DNA from: Paraglomus occultum
Lineage: Eukaryota; Glomeromycota; Glomeromycetes; Paraglomerales; Paraglomeraceae
Assembly (NCBI GenBank): GCA_910592205.1
Contig: CAJVPJ010000099.1
Location: 1 to 45,191, forward strand
DNA length: 45,191 bases
Direction of reading: 5' to 3'
Under the pieces are notes generated by a model. That model did not search any database and had not been told where the DNA came from. It was given only the letters and a program-made list of their open reading frames with translations. This document shows, one piece after another, positions 1-11,011 of the stretch. Every line of letters starts with the position of its first letter. The first letter of the stretch is position 1. The position numbers and the translations under genes were made by a program.

Positions 1-137
1 CCCCCCCCGATTACCAATTTAATTAACGTCATATGTGATATGCGCAGTTCGCGATTATGTAACAAACAAAAGAACGCGGACAATTGTTACGTGATGTTTT
101 TGTAGATCATTTTGCATTGTTCCAAGGCAACCAAACG

Positions 138-190
138 TCTCATGAATAAGCACCGCTTCATATGATGAGGGTAGGTGCTTATTCATGAGA
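138..190. repeat. Perfect hairpin, 17-bp arms
   Basis: Arms at 138-154 (TCTCATGAATAAGCACC) and 174-190 are exact reverse complements around a 19-nt loop. It lies just upstream of a second, similar hairpin system (203-618) whose arms also begin TCTC and contain GATAAG. This is probably a tiny inverted-repeat element or transposon terminus; the family is not determined. Confidence 0.7.
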
Positions 191-202
191 GTTTACGGTA
201 AT

Positions 203-618
203 TCTCGATAAGTCGCTAAGTCGGTTTCACGTGGCAATTTGTAAAACGTAATGCAGTTTCTTCAATTTAATTGGTGGTCCACACCCGTACGATGATTAAT
301 TGTCCAATACACATTGGCTACACAAACAATTATAAAGTGCTTTTAAAAAGTATCCAAAATTTACTGAACTACTTACAGCAATCGAATAATGTGAGCGTAA
401 GCAGTTCTGTGCTGTTAGAAATAAAAAATTTACAACGTCAGATAAGAAGGAAACAAGTCGATTCTCTAAGACAAGTTAGTCTGCAAGATTATTTTACAAT
501 GTAATTATATTAACGTTAATAATAATAAACGATTTAATTAAATGTATATCATCGATCACTCGGCCTTCTCGATAAGTCGGCCATTTGAGGTGGGCTACTG
601 TTGGCCGACTTATCGAGA
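203..618 (+). mobile_element. Tigger/pogo-like DNA transposon remnant
   Basis: A short motif TCTCGATAAGTCG occurs at 203-215 and again at 567-582, where it is extended to 16 nt. Its exact reverse complement lies at 603-618, so the interval is bounded by inverted repeats, and the right end alone forms a perfect 16-bp hairpin with a 20-nt loop. Inside, 271-504 (+) is an open frame of 77 codons whose end, LRQVSLQDYFTM, resembles the C-terminal tail (basic stretch, then xxLxDYF/DFF) common in Tigger/pogo-type DDE transposases. No DDE core is present, so the element would be a decayed or internally deleted copy. The family assignment rests on the tail and the inverted repeats only. Confidence 0.4.
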
Positions 619-718
619 TTGACTATGTATTTGGTTCTTTATTACATATAAGGATTTAATTTGAGTAATGCCAGCCGTTCCAATTTTAATTCCATGACCA
701 GAATTGAGGACGTTGAAA

Positions 719-1300
719 CATAGCGTACACTTATACTTGCAACGAATAAGGAGTCAACTAAAGACAAAGTCAAGTAATTTTCTTGCGGTCTATGAGCGTT
801 GATGCCAAAACGTTAATGCTTTAAAGGCAACTTTTAGCAATAGAAACATTTGTGCTTTACAAGTAAAACCTGCTTTAACCGACCGCCTTACGACTACATC
901 AAATTTTTATAAATTAGAAACTTTCTCTAGTTAAACAATTTTCTGAACCAGTCTTTGGCTAAACCAGCCAAAAATCGGCAAACCAGGCCCGCTCGTATGT
1001 ACTCAGAAGTGGAGACGATCATTTCACCAGCATATATTCACCGGCATATATTCACCGGATTCATCAACGTTATTTAAAGTTATCCCTTTTTGGTAGTTGA
1101 TTGTCACTGTCGGTGAAATTCCAACGCTGATGTGTAGTGTTTGACTCCGTCTCTACAGGTAAAGCCTCGGGTTTAACCGGCCGCCTCACGACCACACCAA
1201 ATTTTCGTTATTTAGAAATCGGCCAAAATTAGCCGACTAGTTTAAATAGTTTTCTCCCGTAATTGACTCCTTATCCGTTGCACGTATTAATTATACTATG
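719..1300. mobile_element. Non-autonomous element with inverted ends (MITE-like)
   Basis: Sequence 719-759 matches the reverse complement of 1261-1300. Both begin CATAG and share the block TGCAACG(A/G)ATAAGGAGTCAA, with a few mismatches between. The 582-bp interior has no coding potential, as expected of a MITE. Inside are two degenerate direct copies of about 85 bp (864-947 and 1161-1255), each with AACCG(A/G)CCGCCT(T/C)ACGAC and a downstream TTTAGAAA-like block. I could not identify a convincing target-site duplication, so the superfamily is open. Confidence 0.55.
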
Positions 1301-2757
1301 CTATTTTTTTCAACGTTCGATAGTAATGGTGATTTTGATCTCCTGTTTTTAATGTCTCAATTCCCGGTCATGAAATTAAGATTGGAGCCAATCAAAATTT
1401 TTAACAAATCAAAATTTTTAGCAAATCAAAATCACCACACGATCAATAAAAACATAAATAATAAAAAAAATTGTACTGTATGTACGTTCAGCTGATAAAA
1501 ACAGGAGTTTGGGCTGGTTGCTAAAACAAACACTCCAAAAGGCAATCCGTAGCATTACTCCCTTTGCAAATTCGTAACACTCCGTGTTTTGAACGAAGCA
1601 ATACTTGTAACTTCTCTGCCCGTTTCTTATTAGATGTATTTTACAGTCATGAAAAATGGTGATATTCTCCACAACACTTAACTCTTCACTCTTCAAAGAG
1701 GTTATCCCAAACGTTAATTAGAACTTACAAAGTTTTGTTATTTTTGTCTTTGCATCATTATTGGAAGCTATGCGGGGTGCAGTAAAATAATTCCGAGAAA
1801 GTGTTGTATCCGAATTTGAGACTCGTCTCGTTTCAAGAATTCGGTTGTTTTAGTTCCGGACCCGGACATTCAGAACTCAGTTGTCTCAGTCCAGCACTGA
1901 TACAGGTCGGTATAGGGAAAGCCTGTAGTTTTGCATTTCTGGTAATCCTTCAAGAATAGTGGAAGTAATAATGTACGCGCTCTATTGACAGAGACTCGTG
2001 TTGATCGACTATGCGTAATACAACAACTCAGATGTATTCGTTACTTTGGTTTACAGTTTATCGCAAGACAAATCCATTTGCTAATTTTTTTTTCTTTCCT
2101 TTTCTCTTGCTGGTTAATTATAGATCACCGTTAGTACAAGCGGCCACTCAAGTCTGACAATTATGATAATGATGACGATAATGTCGCTTGTTGTTGCAGT
2201 CAGTCGGATATTACAGCAGAAATAGTGGAAATATTAATATTGCGCAATTTCAGTCCATTATATAACGGATATTTATTTACCGAAAACCATGTTTATAGCT
2301 TATATTACATGCTTGACTGACAGTACACCTGGCTCTCGTTATACAAATCCTCCGATATAAGAAAAGTTTTAGCTAGTCCTGATTTTTTACATAAAGAATG
2401 TTTACTATTAATTTTTAATGTAGAATCTTGTGACCATAATGCAAGCCCGTTTTCTTATAATATGCTGTTCGATCGATCAGTAAATTATGTCGAAAGTCAC
2501 CCACTTGTATATAGCATATGTTGTAATGGTGACCATTTCAAATCGAATTTCTGTTCAATTTTCGGGATTGTTGTAACGTGACAAGAAATGAGGCGTAACA
2601 TTTCTCGTGCAAATTTGTAACGCTAGTGCTCCCTGTTCAGCCCAAGAACACGAGATTCTATCTGCATAAAGACGAAGGTAACACTAACACAGACGAAAAA
2701 ACTTGGCTTCTCGAACAACTGTTCGTTCCCTCAACAACTCTAATACTATATAAAATA
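1301..2757. other. Non-coding stretch upstream of SWC5
   Basis: I see no gene here. A 17-bp tandem unit (ATCAAAATTTTTAACAA and variants) is repeated two and a half times at about 1391-1432. The region directly before the SWC5 start (2600-2757) should hold its promoter and 5' UTR, but no specific element is clear. Confidence 0.5.
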
Positions 2758-4224
2758 ATGTCCACGCTGCTTGACAGTAATTTGAAGTCAGACAGTGAAG
2801 ATGAAGACTATGTTTTTGACGGTATGTTTTACTATACACTTAAATGATGAAAAGCTTAATAGAAGGTGGTTCAAATCTCAATACCTTCATTAGTTGTCAC
2901 TGTCATAGTCGGCCTACGTTCAAGGTTCAGTCGTTAATTTACACACCACCTCTGTCAAGCAATTGATTGAATTGACGCCATTCTGATAATTCTAGTTTAA
3001 ATAGAATGTTGCTAACTAATATAAATTTTGTTAAGCTAAAGCTTCGGACAGCGAAAGCGACGAAGACTTTGTGCCTATTGAGGAAGGCCGAGAAGATGCT
3101 AGTTCAGTCGTAACGGGTGGTAAACGCAAAAGTGCTCGATTAAATAGTAATGAAAGGGATATGAAAAAATTAAGGTATTTCGATCATCGTCAGATTCGAG
3201 CCATGTTTTCAATTATTGCCTCAAACCTTCGCCTTGTTTCTTTTTCTCCATGCCAGCGTGTTAATTTTACTTTTACAAAAAGATCCGAGACAGGTGTTGC
3301 AAATCAGACACAACGATCTGAAGAAGAAATGAAGAAACGTATGGACACCATGTGGGCTCAAATAAATAATAATGAAGCTAATAATGAATTGCAACAAGAT
3401 GATTCTGTACAAACAGACAAAGAAAGCGAGAAGCAAGACTCGGATCTTTTAAAAGATAACCCGGAAAAGGTTTGCGCTTTTCTAGTTAATTGTTGTTTGT
3501 AATTAAGTAAATCGACAAAATCGTGATCCATGACTTAATTGATAGGTCGCAAAACGCGGTTCATCAAAGCTTATTACTATCACTCGTACGTACGAATTTG
3601 CGGGGGATTTCATCACGTAACTACAAGCTTTAATGCACTCTCGGTAATTTGTAAAGGATTTTTTTTTTGCTTATCTTCTCATTTTTGTCGTATTCTTTAC
3701 CTTTCTAGAGAAGAGACAGAGGTCCCTGAAGATTCAGATGAAGCCAAGGCATACTTGTTGGCACAATCTCAAACATCTTCATCTGAGCAATTAAACGACA
3801 ATTCTCATGCCAGTTTGCAATCCTCAGAATCATCTCGGAGCAAACCCATTCTTCCCGTCAAACAACGACCGGCAAAGTCTCAGCGTGCAAAATCTAACCT
3901 GAGCAAGTTGGTGGACGCGATGAAGAAACCCACAAAATTAAATACACTGGATAAGTCTAAATTGGACTGGAATAAATTTGTGGACAAGGAAGGTATCAAA
4001 GATGAGTTGAAATATCATAACAAAAATGGGTAAGTTTGGGCTTGAACAGATACTGCGGTGGTGGTCTACCTAAATTGGTTTGTGTGATTACATATTCACG
4101 TTTTGCAACACTTCAAACACGTAGATTCATAGAGAAACAAGATTTTCTTCAGCGTACGTACAGTCGTCAGGAAGCTGATTTAAAGGCTATGAGAAAGAAG
4201 ACAAGGAAGGATTCACAAGAATGA
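2758..4224 (+). CDS. SWC5: SWR1-complex subunit SWC5 (BCNT/CFDP1 family)
   Basis: Exons: 2758-2821, 3042-3174, 3283-3469, 3716-4029, 4125-4224 (265 aa). The SWR1 complex exchanges H2A for H2A.Z in nucleosomes, and Swc5/BCNT is its acidic histone-binding subunit. The N-terminus is acidic (SDSEDEDYVFDG joined across the first intron to SDSESDEDF), then a basic KRKSARLN stretch. The last 70 or so residues are the BCNT-C domain: LDKSKLDWNKFVDKEGIKDE, then LKYHNKNG spliced to FIEKQDFLQRTYSRQ. The BCNT-C join across the last intron (GTAAGT donor) is exact in phase and motif. Intron 1 carries a textbook CTAAC branch site at 3012-3016. The exon 3/4 border is the weak point: a donor at 3470 with acceptor after 3715 keeps frame, but a donor at 3499 with acceptor after 3708 also does. 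Confidence 0.92.
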
Positions 4225-5915
4225 GAACTTTATCCATCGGTCTGTGACTTTGATTATCGTTCGTCTCCTCATGGAAGCATCGGTGCTTATCAGCAAAAGT
4301 AATGCATAATCTGGGCATTTTTCGTGTAAGAGTCAATTCGGCCTTGCGTATTACAGATTCTGTTACTCACTTATGGACCATGGATTTCACTGACCCCCGC
4401 TGTTATACCCACTGTTGCGTTTACGGTCTTTTTAGTTTATTCCAATTACTGGAGTTGCCTTCATAATGGAGTTAGTAATAACAAAATTGGCTTACTATTT
4501 CTACTTGTTTATCCTAGATGCAGTATTTCATTAAGCTTTCAAGTTTCTTACGCAGACATTAACTATGTAGTGCATTATCAAATCAGAAGATTAACTTTGA
4601 TGAATGATCAAAGGTAAAGTGTAAGTTGCTTAGATTGGATTCTTAATGAGTTTGTATTGGCCTTGTATTGATGTCCGAATAAATGCTATGCTCGTTTCGC
4701 TCTTTTTGAAGAGTTTTGTTTTTGCAGAAAGTGGCATGTTTGAAGTCTGAGATCTTTACAAACTACACCCATGAAAATTCGTATACACAATGTGGAACAA
4801 AAAATTGTGTCCTCGTATAAAATTACGAGTGAATGGGACAAAACACTCGTTCACCCTTACTTTCAATAATTGCCTCACAACGTCTTTTCGAAATTGAATA
4901 CGGTAACGGCAAGCTAGATATCCAGCCAAAGAGTACTGATTCTCCATACTTGTTAGAGTTCTGGAATATTATTCCACTCTTCTACCATGCATTGTTTAAC
5001 TATGCTCCACAGATTTTCTATTGGCCGGAAGAATAGTATAGCGGCTACTTCCATACGCCACACCTCACAGTTATCTGAGAAGCGGATCCTTTGCATCTAG
5101 CTTTACAATGCCAAAATTTTGGTGCATGAGCATGTGACTCGATCCAATTGATGCAAATGATTATTTGAACCATGATACGTAATGAATTTGCATTCACTGA
5201 TATTCCATTTCAGCGTTGGATTGATGTCTACAAGATAGAAACTGTTGTTTTTAAAAGTTTATAAGTATGTCAAATTATATTGTTAGCAGACTTGATCACA
5301 ACTAGAGAATAGAAAACTACAAATCAAGTAGCATTTTTTTTTTACAATAAAGGTGGAACAGAGCTCGTATGCTTTGGATCGTTGTCTTGTTGGAAGCGCC
5401 AGACTTTTCCGAAAAATCCCAACATGATTTGGCTTCCCGTCAAAGGCCATCGCGTTATAGACCATCGGTAGACACTTTCGCCGACACCTTTTCATATAAC
5501 GCGACTTTTATTCCGAACAATGAAATAGTCAGTTTTCTATTTTGCTAATATCAATCCTTAATAACTCGTATTTTTCGCTTGACCGCAGCTTATTTAATGG
5601 GTTTTTACCCGCTTCATCACTATCATCACTATCGCCTTCATAGTCAGTGATTTCAGGGCTATGGACAAGTATACATGCCCCCACAGTTTGCTACCCTTTC
5701 ATACAATAACTGAAAGCAAGTTCATATGCAAAAAGTGATTTCTGCCAATTATCAAGTTATGCGCGAGAACTCGAGATATTCATTGACTAAAATCACGTGA
5801 ATTATTTCATTCAATTTCAGATGTCTCACAGTCAAGAGATTTTGTGTTTCAGGGGTTTTATTCGATAAACATTCTCAACATTGTGACAAGAGTTACGTCT
5901 CCCAAAGTCCAAAAA
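4225..5915. other. Intergenic, SWC5 to kinase pair
   Basis: About 1.7 kb with no gene I can support. Short frames at 4833-5036 (+) and 5283-5495 (-) have no recognisable motif. Just before the kinase start there are two TTTCAG sites (5815-5820 and 5848-5853), which could be acceptors of an intron in the 5' UTR. Confidence 0.45.
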
Positions 5916-7070
5916 ATGTCCAACGACGAGTATAAAGAGTGGTTCAACAGACAACTTCGAGAAAAATCAATTATTTGTTACCCGGAAAGCGACCTAAAAT
6001 TAGACCCTACACATATCGGTCACGGTGGGTTTGGCGTAGTACACAAGGCAATCATAAAAAAGTCTGGAATTGTTGTTGCGAGAAAGACTTCGTCACCGGG
6101 CCAATATGGCGATGACGGAGAATATTTTAAACATCTTGTCAAAGAGGTTTGCTACTACTTGCTCCTGCCGCGGTACTGTCGTTGTTGGTGTTGTTTTTAT
6201 TGAGAAATAGAATTTTATATTCAAATGTTGTTCGGATTGGATATTTCTCATAATTAGCTGCAAATGCACCTGAAAGTGGGTGTTCACCCAAACATTATTC
6301 GTTTCGTGGGTTTATGCAAAGGTACGTTTTTTGATTACGTTGTCGATTGTCTGATAGTAAATAGTCGTAGTCAATCATACTCGCTTTATTAACACACAGA
6401 TTCGCGCAAGAATTATCATGTAATTTTTGAATATGCCGATGGCGGAAATTTGCGTGAATACTTGAAGGAACACTTTAATCATTTGAGTTGGAGAGATAAA
6501 CACAAGTTGGGGTTGGACATTAGTCATGGGTTAAAACACTTGCACGGGCTTCAGATAATACATAAAGACTTGGTAGCGTGTGTTTATCAGATTGCTGCTT
6601 TGAATCATTTCCCATGGTTAACGCAACAACCACCATATTGACTTTTTCATCTGTTCACTTGTCAGTCTTCCTCGAACGTCCTCGTACGAGAAAACGTTGC
6701 AAAAATATCCGATTTTGATCTGTCCACAGATATTCAGAAGAAAATACTGTCTGCATCACACGGTAAAGGGCATACCGCATACATAGATCCGCTATCCTTT
6801 AACGGAACGCTGGATAGGCGTGGACCAGAATCGGATATATTCAGTCTTGGAGTCTTACTCTGGGAAGTCTCGAGTGGAAAAATCCCGTGCGAAGGGCGGA
6901 CTCTGATTCATGAGGTTATTATGTACAGATTGCATGGTTCTCGTGATCCCCCGTTTGAAGGAACGCCCGAACAGTATGTCGAGCTATATTCGGAATGTTG
7001 GAGTGAAGACCCCAAGAGGCGTCCGTCAGCTGAAGACGTTTACAGAAGGCTGCAGTCAATGTCCGGTTAA
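5916..7070 (+). CDS. TKL-like protein kinase A, degenerate DFG
   Basis: Exons: 5916-6146, 6258-6321, 6400-6572, 6666-7070 (290 aa). The kinase fold is nearly whole: Gly loop IGHGGFGVV (about 34-42), VARK with Lys57, HPNIIRFVGLCK, then FEYADGGNLREYL, IIHKDL (HKD 153-155) spliced to SSSNVL (Asn160), and SDIFSLGVLLWEVSSGKIP. Two changes stand out: DFG reads DFD (172-174), and the APE region reads YIDP. With Lys57, Asp155 and Asn160 kept but the Gly of DFG lost, activity may be reduced or lost. The domain resembles the expanded TKL/Sel1-associated kinases of arbuscular-mycorrhizal fungi. It is a tandem duplicate of the gene at 7829-9141, with the same number of introns, the same phases, and exons 2 and 3 of identical length (64 and 173 nt). 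An in-frame extension upstream to about 5844 has no ATG, so the ATG at 5916 is preferred. Confidence 0.87.
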
Positions 7071-7828
7071 CTTGACAACGCAACGAACCGATGCAGGTAT
7101 AGAATATCTCTCGAATTCCGAATGAGATCGAATCGTTCAAGCGGAATTCTCTAGCTGTTCCGATTAACATCACTTGCTGTTTCATGTCAGGGTTGAAGCG
7201 TTTCATTTGGGAGATAACCTTATTGGGATATAATTCAAAGCATGTTATTATAACACAAATAAATATCTCATTTCTGCATCGCGATTATCATTATATGAAT
7301 CAGATTTGTAACGACGATATTTACGTCAGATATGCCGTGTTGAAAGTTGGGAATCCGCAGAACCGCGCGCGTTTGTTTTTCATGACACGTTTAAAGATTG
7401 CAGACTTTGACTTATTTGACAAGTTTTGGGAGGGGGGCTGTAAGCGTTTAACCAAAAGACCAGAAAGCTTCGATCACCTGAATTGCGTAATCTTCAAACG
7501 CCACATCTTATTGGACAATGACAAGAATGTGCTAGCATTATTTACTCACCCTTGCATTCCGTCCCACCGGGTTCGACGTGTTTGAAGATTTTTAAAGCGA
7601 GGGCCAAAAAGTTGTCATTTTTTTTTCAATTGAGGATTGCTTCGGTTCTATTACCTTTTTGATTGTAAGAAATATTGTAAATAGCAAAACAAAGAGCTAT
7701 TTGTGCGACAGCCGTGTGAACGTGCTCGAATCGATGCATAAGTAGTACACAAGGTCCTTACATATCAACCAAATACTTTGCCACTCCCCACCATTCTACA
7801 AAAGTAACTAGATTTTTCACTCGTGCAA
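7071..7828. other. Spacer between duplicated kinases
   Basis: This 758-bp spacer should hold the 3' end of kinase A and the promoter of kinase B. A 133-codon open frame at 7184-7585 (+) contains KIADFDLFD, reminiscent of the kinase DFG region, but the rest shows no kinase motifs. I do not call it a gene. Confidence 0.4.
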
Positions 7829-9141
7829 ATGTCTTTGTCAAAGACATCGCAGAAAGTATGGCTGGACACGAGCATACGAGAAGAGTTGATAAGATGCTAC
7901 TCGGAAAGCGACATACTAGAACGTAAAATTATTGGCCATGGCGGATCCGGAGTCGTCTACAGAGCAAGACTCAAGCATCCTCAAATACAAGTCGCCATGA
8001 AGACTTTGTTCCTAAATCAATATGGCTGCGAAGAGGACCACTATAAGCAATTGGTGAAAGAGGTGGGCTGAAGACTGACTTGCCGTTTATCCGTTGTTTT
8101 CTTTATCGTCACTCCGGGCTGCATTGATAATTGTATATCCGTTTCTTTTCTGCATATAATAGTTAAAAACGCACAAGAAGGTGGATGACCACCCAAACGT
8201 CATTCGATTCTTGGGTCTATGCAAAGGTGCGTTCTGTTGTTCAGGCAGCTATTAATAAAATTGGTTTTTAAAGTTTCACTTTCCTTTTTTTACGCTATTA
8301 TTTCTTTTTACGTTATCTAAACGGCTTATACTCGTTAATTTCTTTTATACACAGATAGTCACGACAATTATCACATGATTTTTGAATATGCGACTGACAG
8401 AAGTTTGCGCGAATACTTGGAGAAGAATTTTGACAATTTACAATGGAGAGACAAACTTCGATTAGGCATGGAGATTGCCAGTGGGTTACGATATCTACAC
8501 GACCTTGATATTATACACAAGGACCTGGTATGCGCAATATCCAAAGACTATTTGTCAATTTGTGGTGAATGATTATTACAAATCTAACGCGTCCGGCATT
8601 ATGCTTTACAATCGCCTTTATGCATTCCAAGTCTTCCAGTAACGTTCTCATCCAAGGAGGCACGGCAAAGATTACGGATTTCGGCTTATCGAGTATGCTA
8701 AAACAAATAATGTCCACCTCCCACGGTAACGGTCATACAGCATACATAGATCCATCGTCGTTCAAGTACGATTCCTACAGAAGAACTAAAACATCTGACA
8801 TTTTCAGCCTTGGCGTGCTGTTATGGGAAGTTTCTAGTGGGAAGAAACCGTGCAAAGAGTGCACGAAAAGCCACGAGATTGTTATATTTAGGATGAAAGG
8901 CTTTCGTGACGCGCCGGTAGAGGGTGTTCCGGTAGAGTATGTCAAGTTGTACGAGGGATGCTGGGACGAAGATCCAAACAAGAGACCAACTAGTGAGCAA
9001 GTTCACAATACTCTTATTGAACAGTATGGACCAGAATCAAATACTGAAGGGACGGTAGTCACGAGTAGAGAAATTAGTCAAGCTCGGCGTAGTAATAGGT
9101 TCAGAAGATTAGTCAAGAGATTAATTAGATCAAAACGTTAA
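7829..9141 (+). CDS. TKL-like protein kinase B, intact DFG
   Basis: Exons: 7829-8062, 8163-8226, 8355-8527, 8632-9141 (326 aa). Motifs in order: Gly loop IGHGGSGVVY, VAMK with Lys58, HPNVIRFLGLCK, FEYATDRSLREYL, IIHKDL spliced to SSSNVLI, KITDFGLSS with intact DFG (173-175), YIDP in place of APE, SDIFSLGVLLWEVSSGKKPC, and CWDEDPNKRPT. Catalytic Lys, Asp and Asn are all present, so unlike its neighbour it should be catalytically competent. After the kinase domain comes a 40-residue tail rich in Arg and Lys (RRSNRFRRLVKRLIRSKR) that kinase A lacks; this could be a membrane- or nucleic-acid-contacting tail, which is inference. Gene order, intron phase and exon lengths show A and B arose by tandem duplication. 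Confidence 0.9.
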
Positions 9142-11011
9142 AATACTATATAGATTGGTTATAATGGTGGGAGGACATTTTAATTTATTTTATCTCAAAC
9201 ATTTTTATTAAAGATATTTATACAAACATTCGAGTAGCCTGCGATTAAGTAATTGGCGGCAATAATGAGAGAGAGACAGCTTACTATATTCGTTTTAGCA
9301 GATTCAAAGGGTGAGTTGGTTATACTGTTTGGACGCGTTGTCCGAAAGTTTTTTTGTTGCGCCTAAACTGTATCAGATTCATTGGTTTGCGACGCAAGAT
9401 GTTGAAATGCTGCACGTGCGGAAGATGCTCTTTTGTCTATTAATTGTCAAGCCATCAAGTTATGATATAACGTCGATATGACGTTGATGAATACTATGCA
9501 CTGCGAAATACTAGGAATCGCACCATATTACCTCCATGGATGGACAGTCACGGAAAACGGCCCTTGTCCAATTTTTGGCTCGTTCAGCAGTATTTATCTA
9601 CATTCGCATATCACAAATGAACGACCTCTGATATCGGCTGTTGAAAGTTGAACGTAAGAACGAACGTTAAGGGAGTTTGTTGATCAATGACTGAGTTTTT
9701 TTGTTTACCAATACCATCGGCTATTTTACCAAGTTAAAGGAATTGTTAATTGGTAATGACTTTTGGGAGAAGTTTGAATTAACGAGTAGTTTCATTCTCG
9801 ATTGTATTTTGCAATAAACATTATTTCATACATTCTCTGCGCGTCATCAATTTGCCGATCTCACTTTAAGTTTTGTGTTAAGATTCGGTCATTACCTACT
9901 ACTACCACTAATAAGGATAAATTACTTCATAAATTCCCATAAAAAACCAGTTTGACTCCTGCAGCATTCCAAGACACCAATCCTCCTTTAGGTCATTAAC
10001 ACGCTCCACATTCAACAAGCATACGTCAAGTAAACTGTGGGTAAGAGAGCACGAGGATCATCCATGTGATATTAAATTTTCTGCGGATCGAAATGTGGGT
10101 GTGGGTTCGTGCGGTGTGCCGTGTGCCGTGTGCAGTGTGCGGGGGGCAGATGCAAAAGACCGAATATGTTGGTAAACATGAAAAAAAAATTTTTCGCTTT
10201 ATTCGGTTACCTGTAATTATACTAGTTAGTTTGTTACCGAAGCAGAATATATGCAATATGCATCATTGTAATAATACAAGACGGACAAATGTTTCATCTG
10301 TTTAAAGCAAACATGTGTTTATATATTACATCGAATACCTTACATTTACAATATTGCTAAAGGGAAGAGAAACAAACTGAAAACAATAATGGATAAACAA
10401 ACAGGTACAAGCCACAGAGAAAAAAAATAATATTGAATAAATATTTACGAATAATAGAAAACCTAAACTAATCTTATCTGCCATCTTTCGAATATTTCAT
10501 ATTTCTCCTCCCTTTTTCCTCCCCTTTTTTTTTTCCCTCTTTTACTACGACAAACAAAATTTCAATTGCAGATAAACAAATATATAAAAAAAAAACAATC
10601 AAGGAAACACGATTTCTTCCAAGTGTTTGGAATTTTACGACAATAAAAAAATTTAATCCTTGTCGTTTTCTTTTTTAAAAAACGGGGAGGGGGGAGGAAG
10701 GAGGAGAAGGAATTTGTAATAGTCTGAGCGGACATCATAACTATTTGAAAATTGCAAGTTTTGGGACTAAAGAGAGCACACATCGTTTGTATAAAAAAAA
10801 CGTGCAAAAGCCGAAATTATTAATTGTAAATAGAAAAAAAAAATGTTGGTTTTTTCTTTGCAAAAAATACAAGTTTTTGTAAAATTACAAGGTTATAAAA
10901 AAAATAATAATAAACGTAAAATGCACGCTTAAGAGATAATAATAATTAGAAAAAAAAAAGCTCTCTATTGACCTCTAAGATTTTCATGTGAAATCCACCC
11001 AATCTATAATA
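9142..11011. other. Intergenic between kinase B and terpene cyclase
   Basis: The two genes converge on this 1.87-kb stretch. It is AT-rich with many A and T runs, a GTGCCGTGTGCCGTGTGC-type minisatellite at about 10117-10140, and no frame with a recognisable motif. Both 3' UTRs should end here. Confidence 0.5.

Noticed and set aside
1-8. C8 run at the window start as a possible structured element
   Set aside because: Too short and cut by the window edge.
7184-7585. 133-codon open frame with KIADFDLFD between the kinases
   Set aside because: It has no other kinase motif, lies in the spacer and begins with a non-conserved stretch. One short motif is likely chance.
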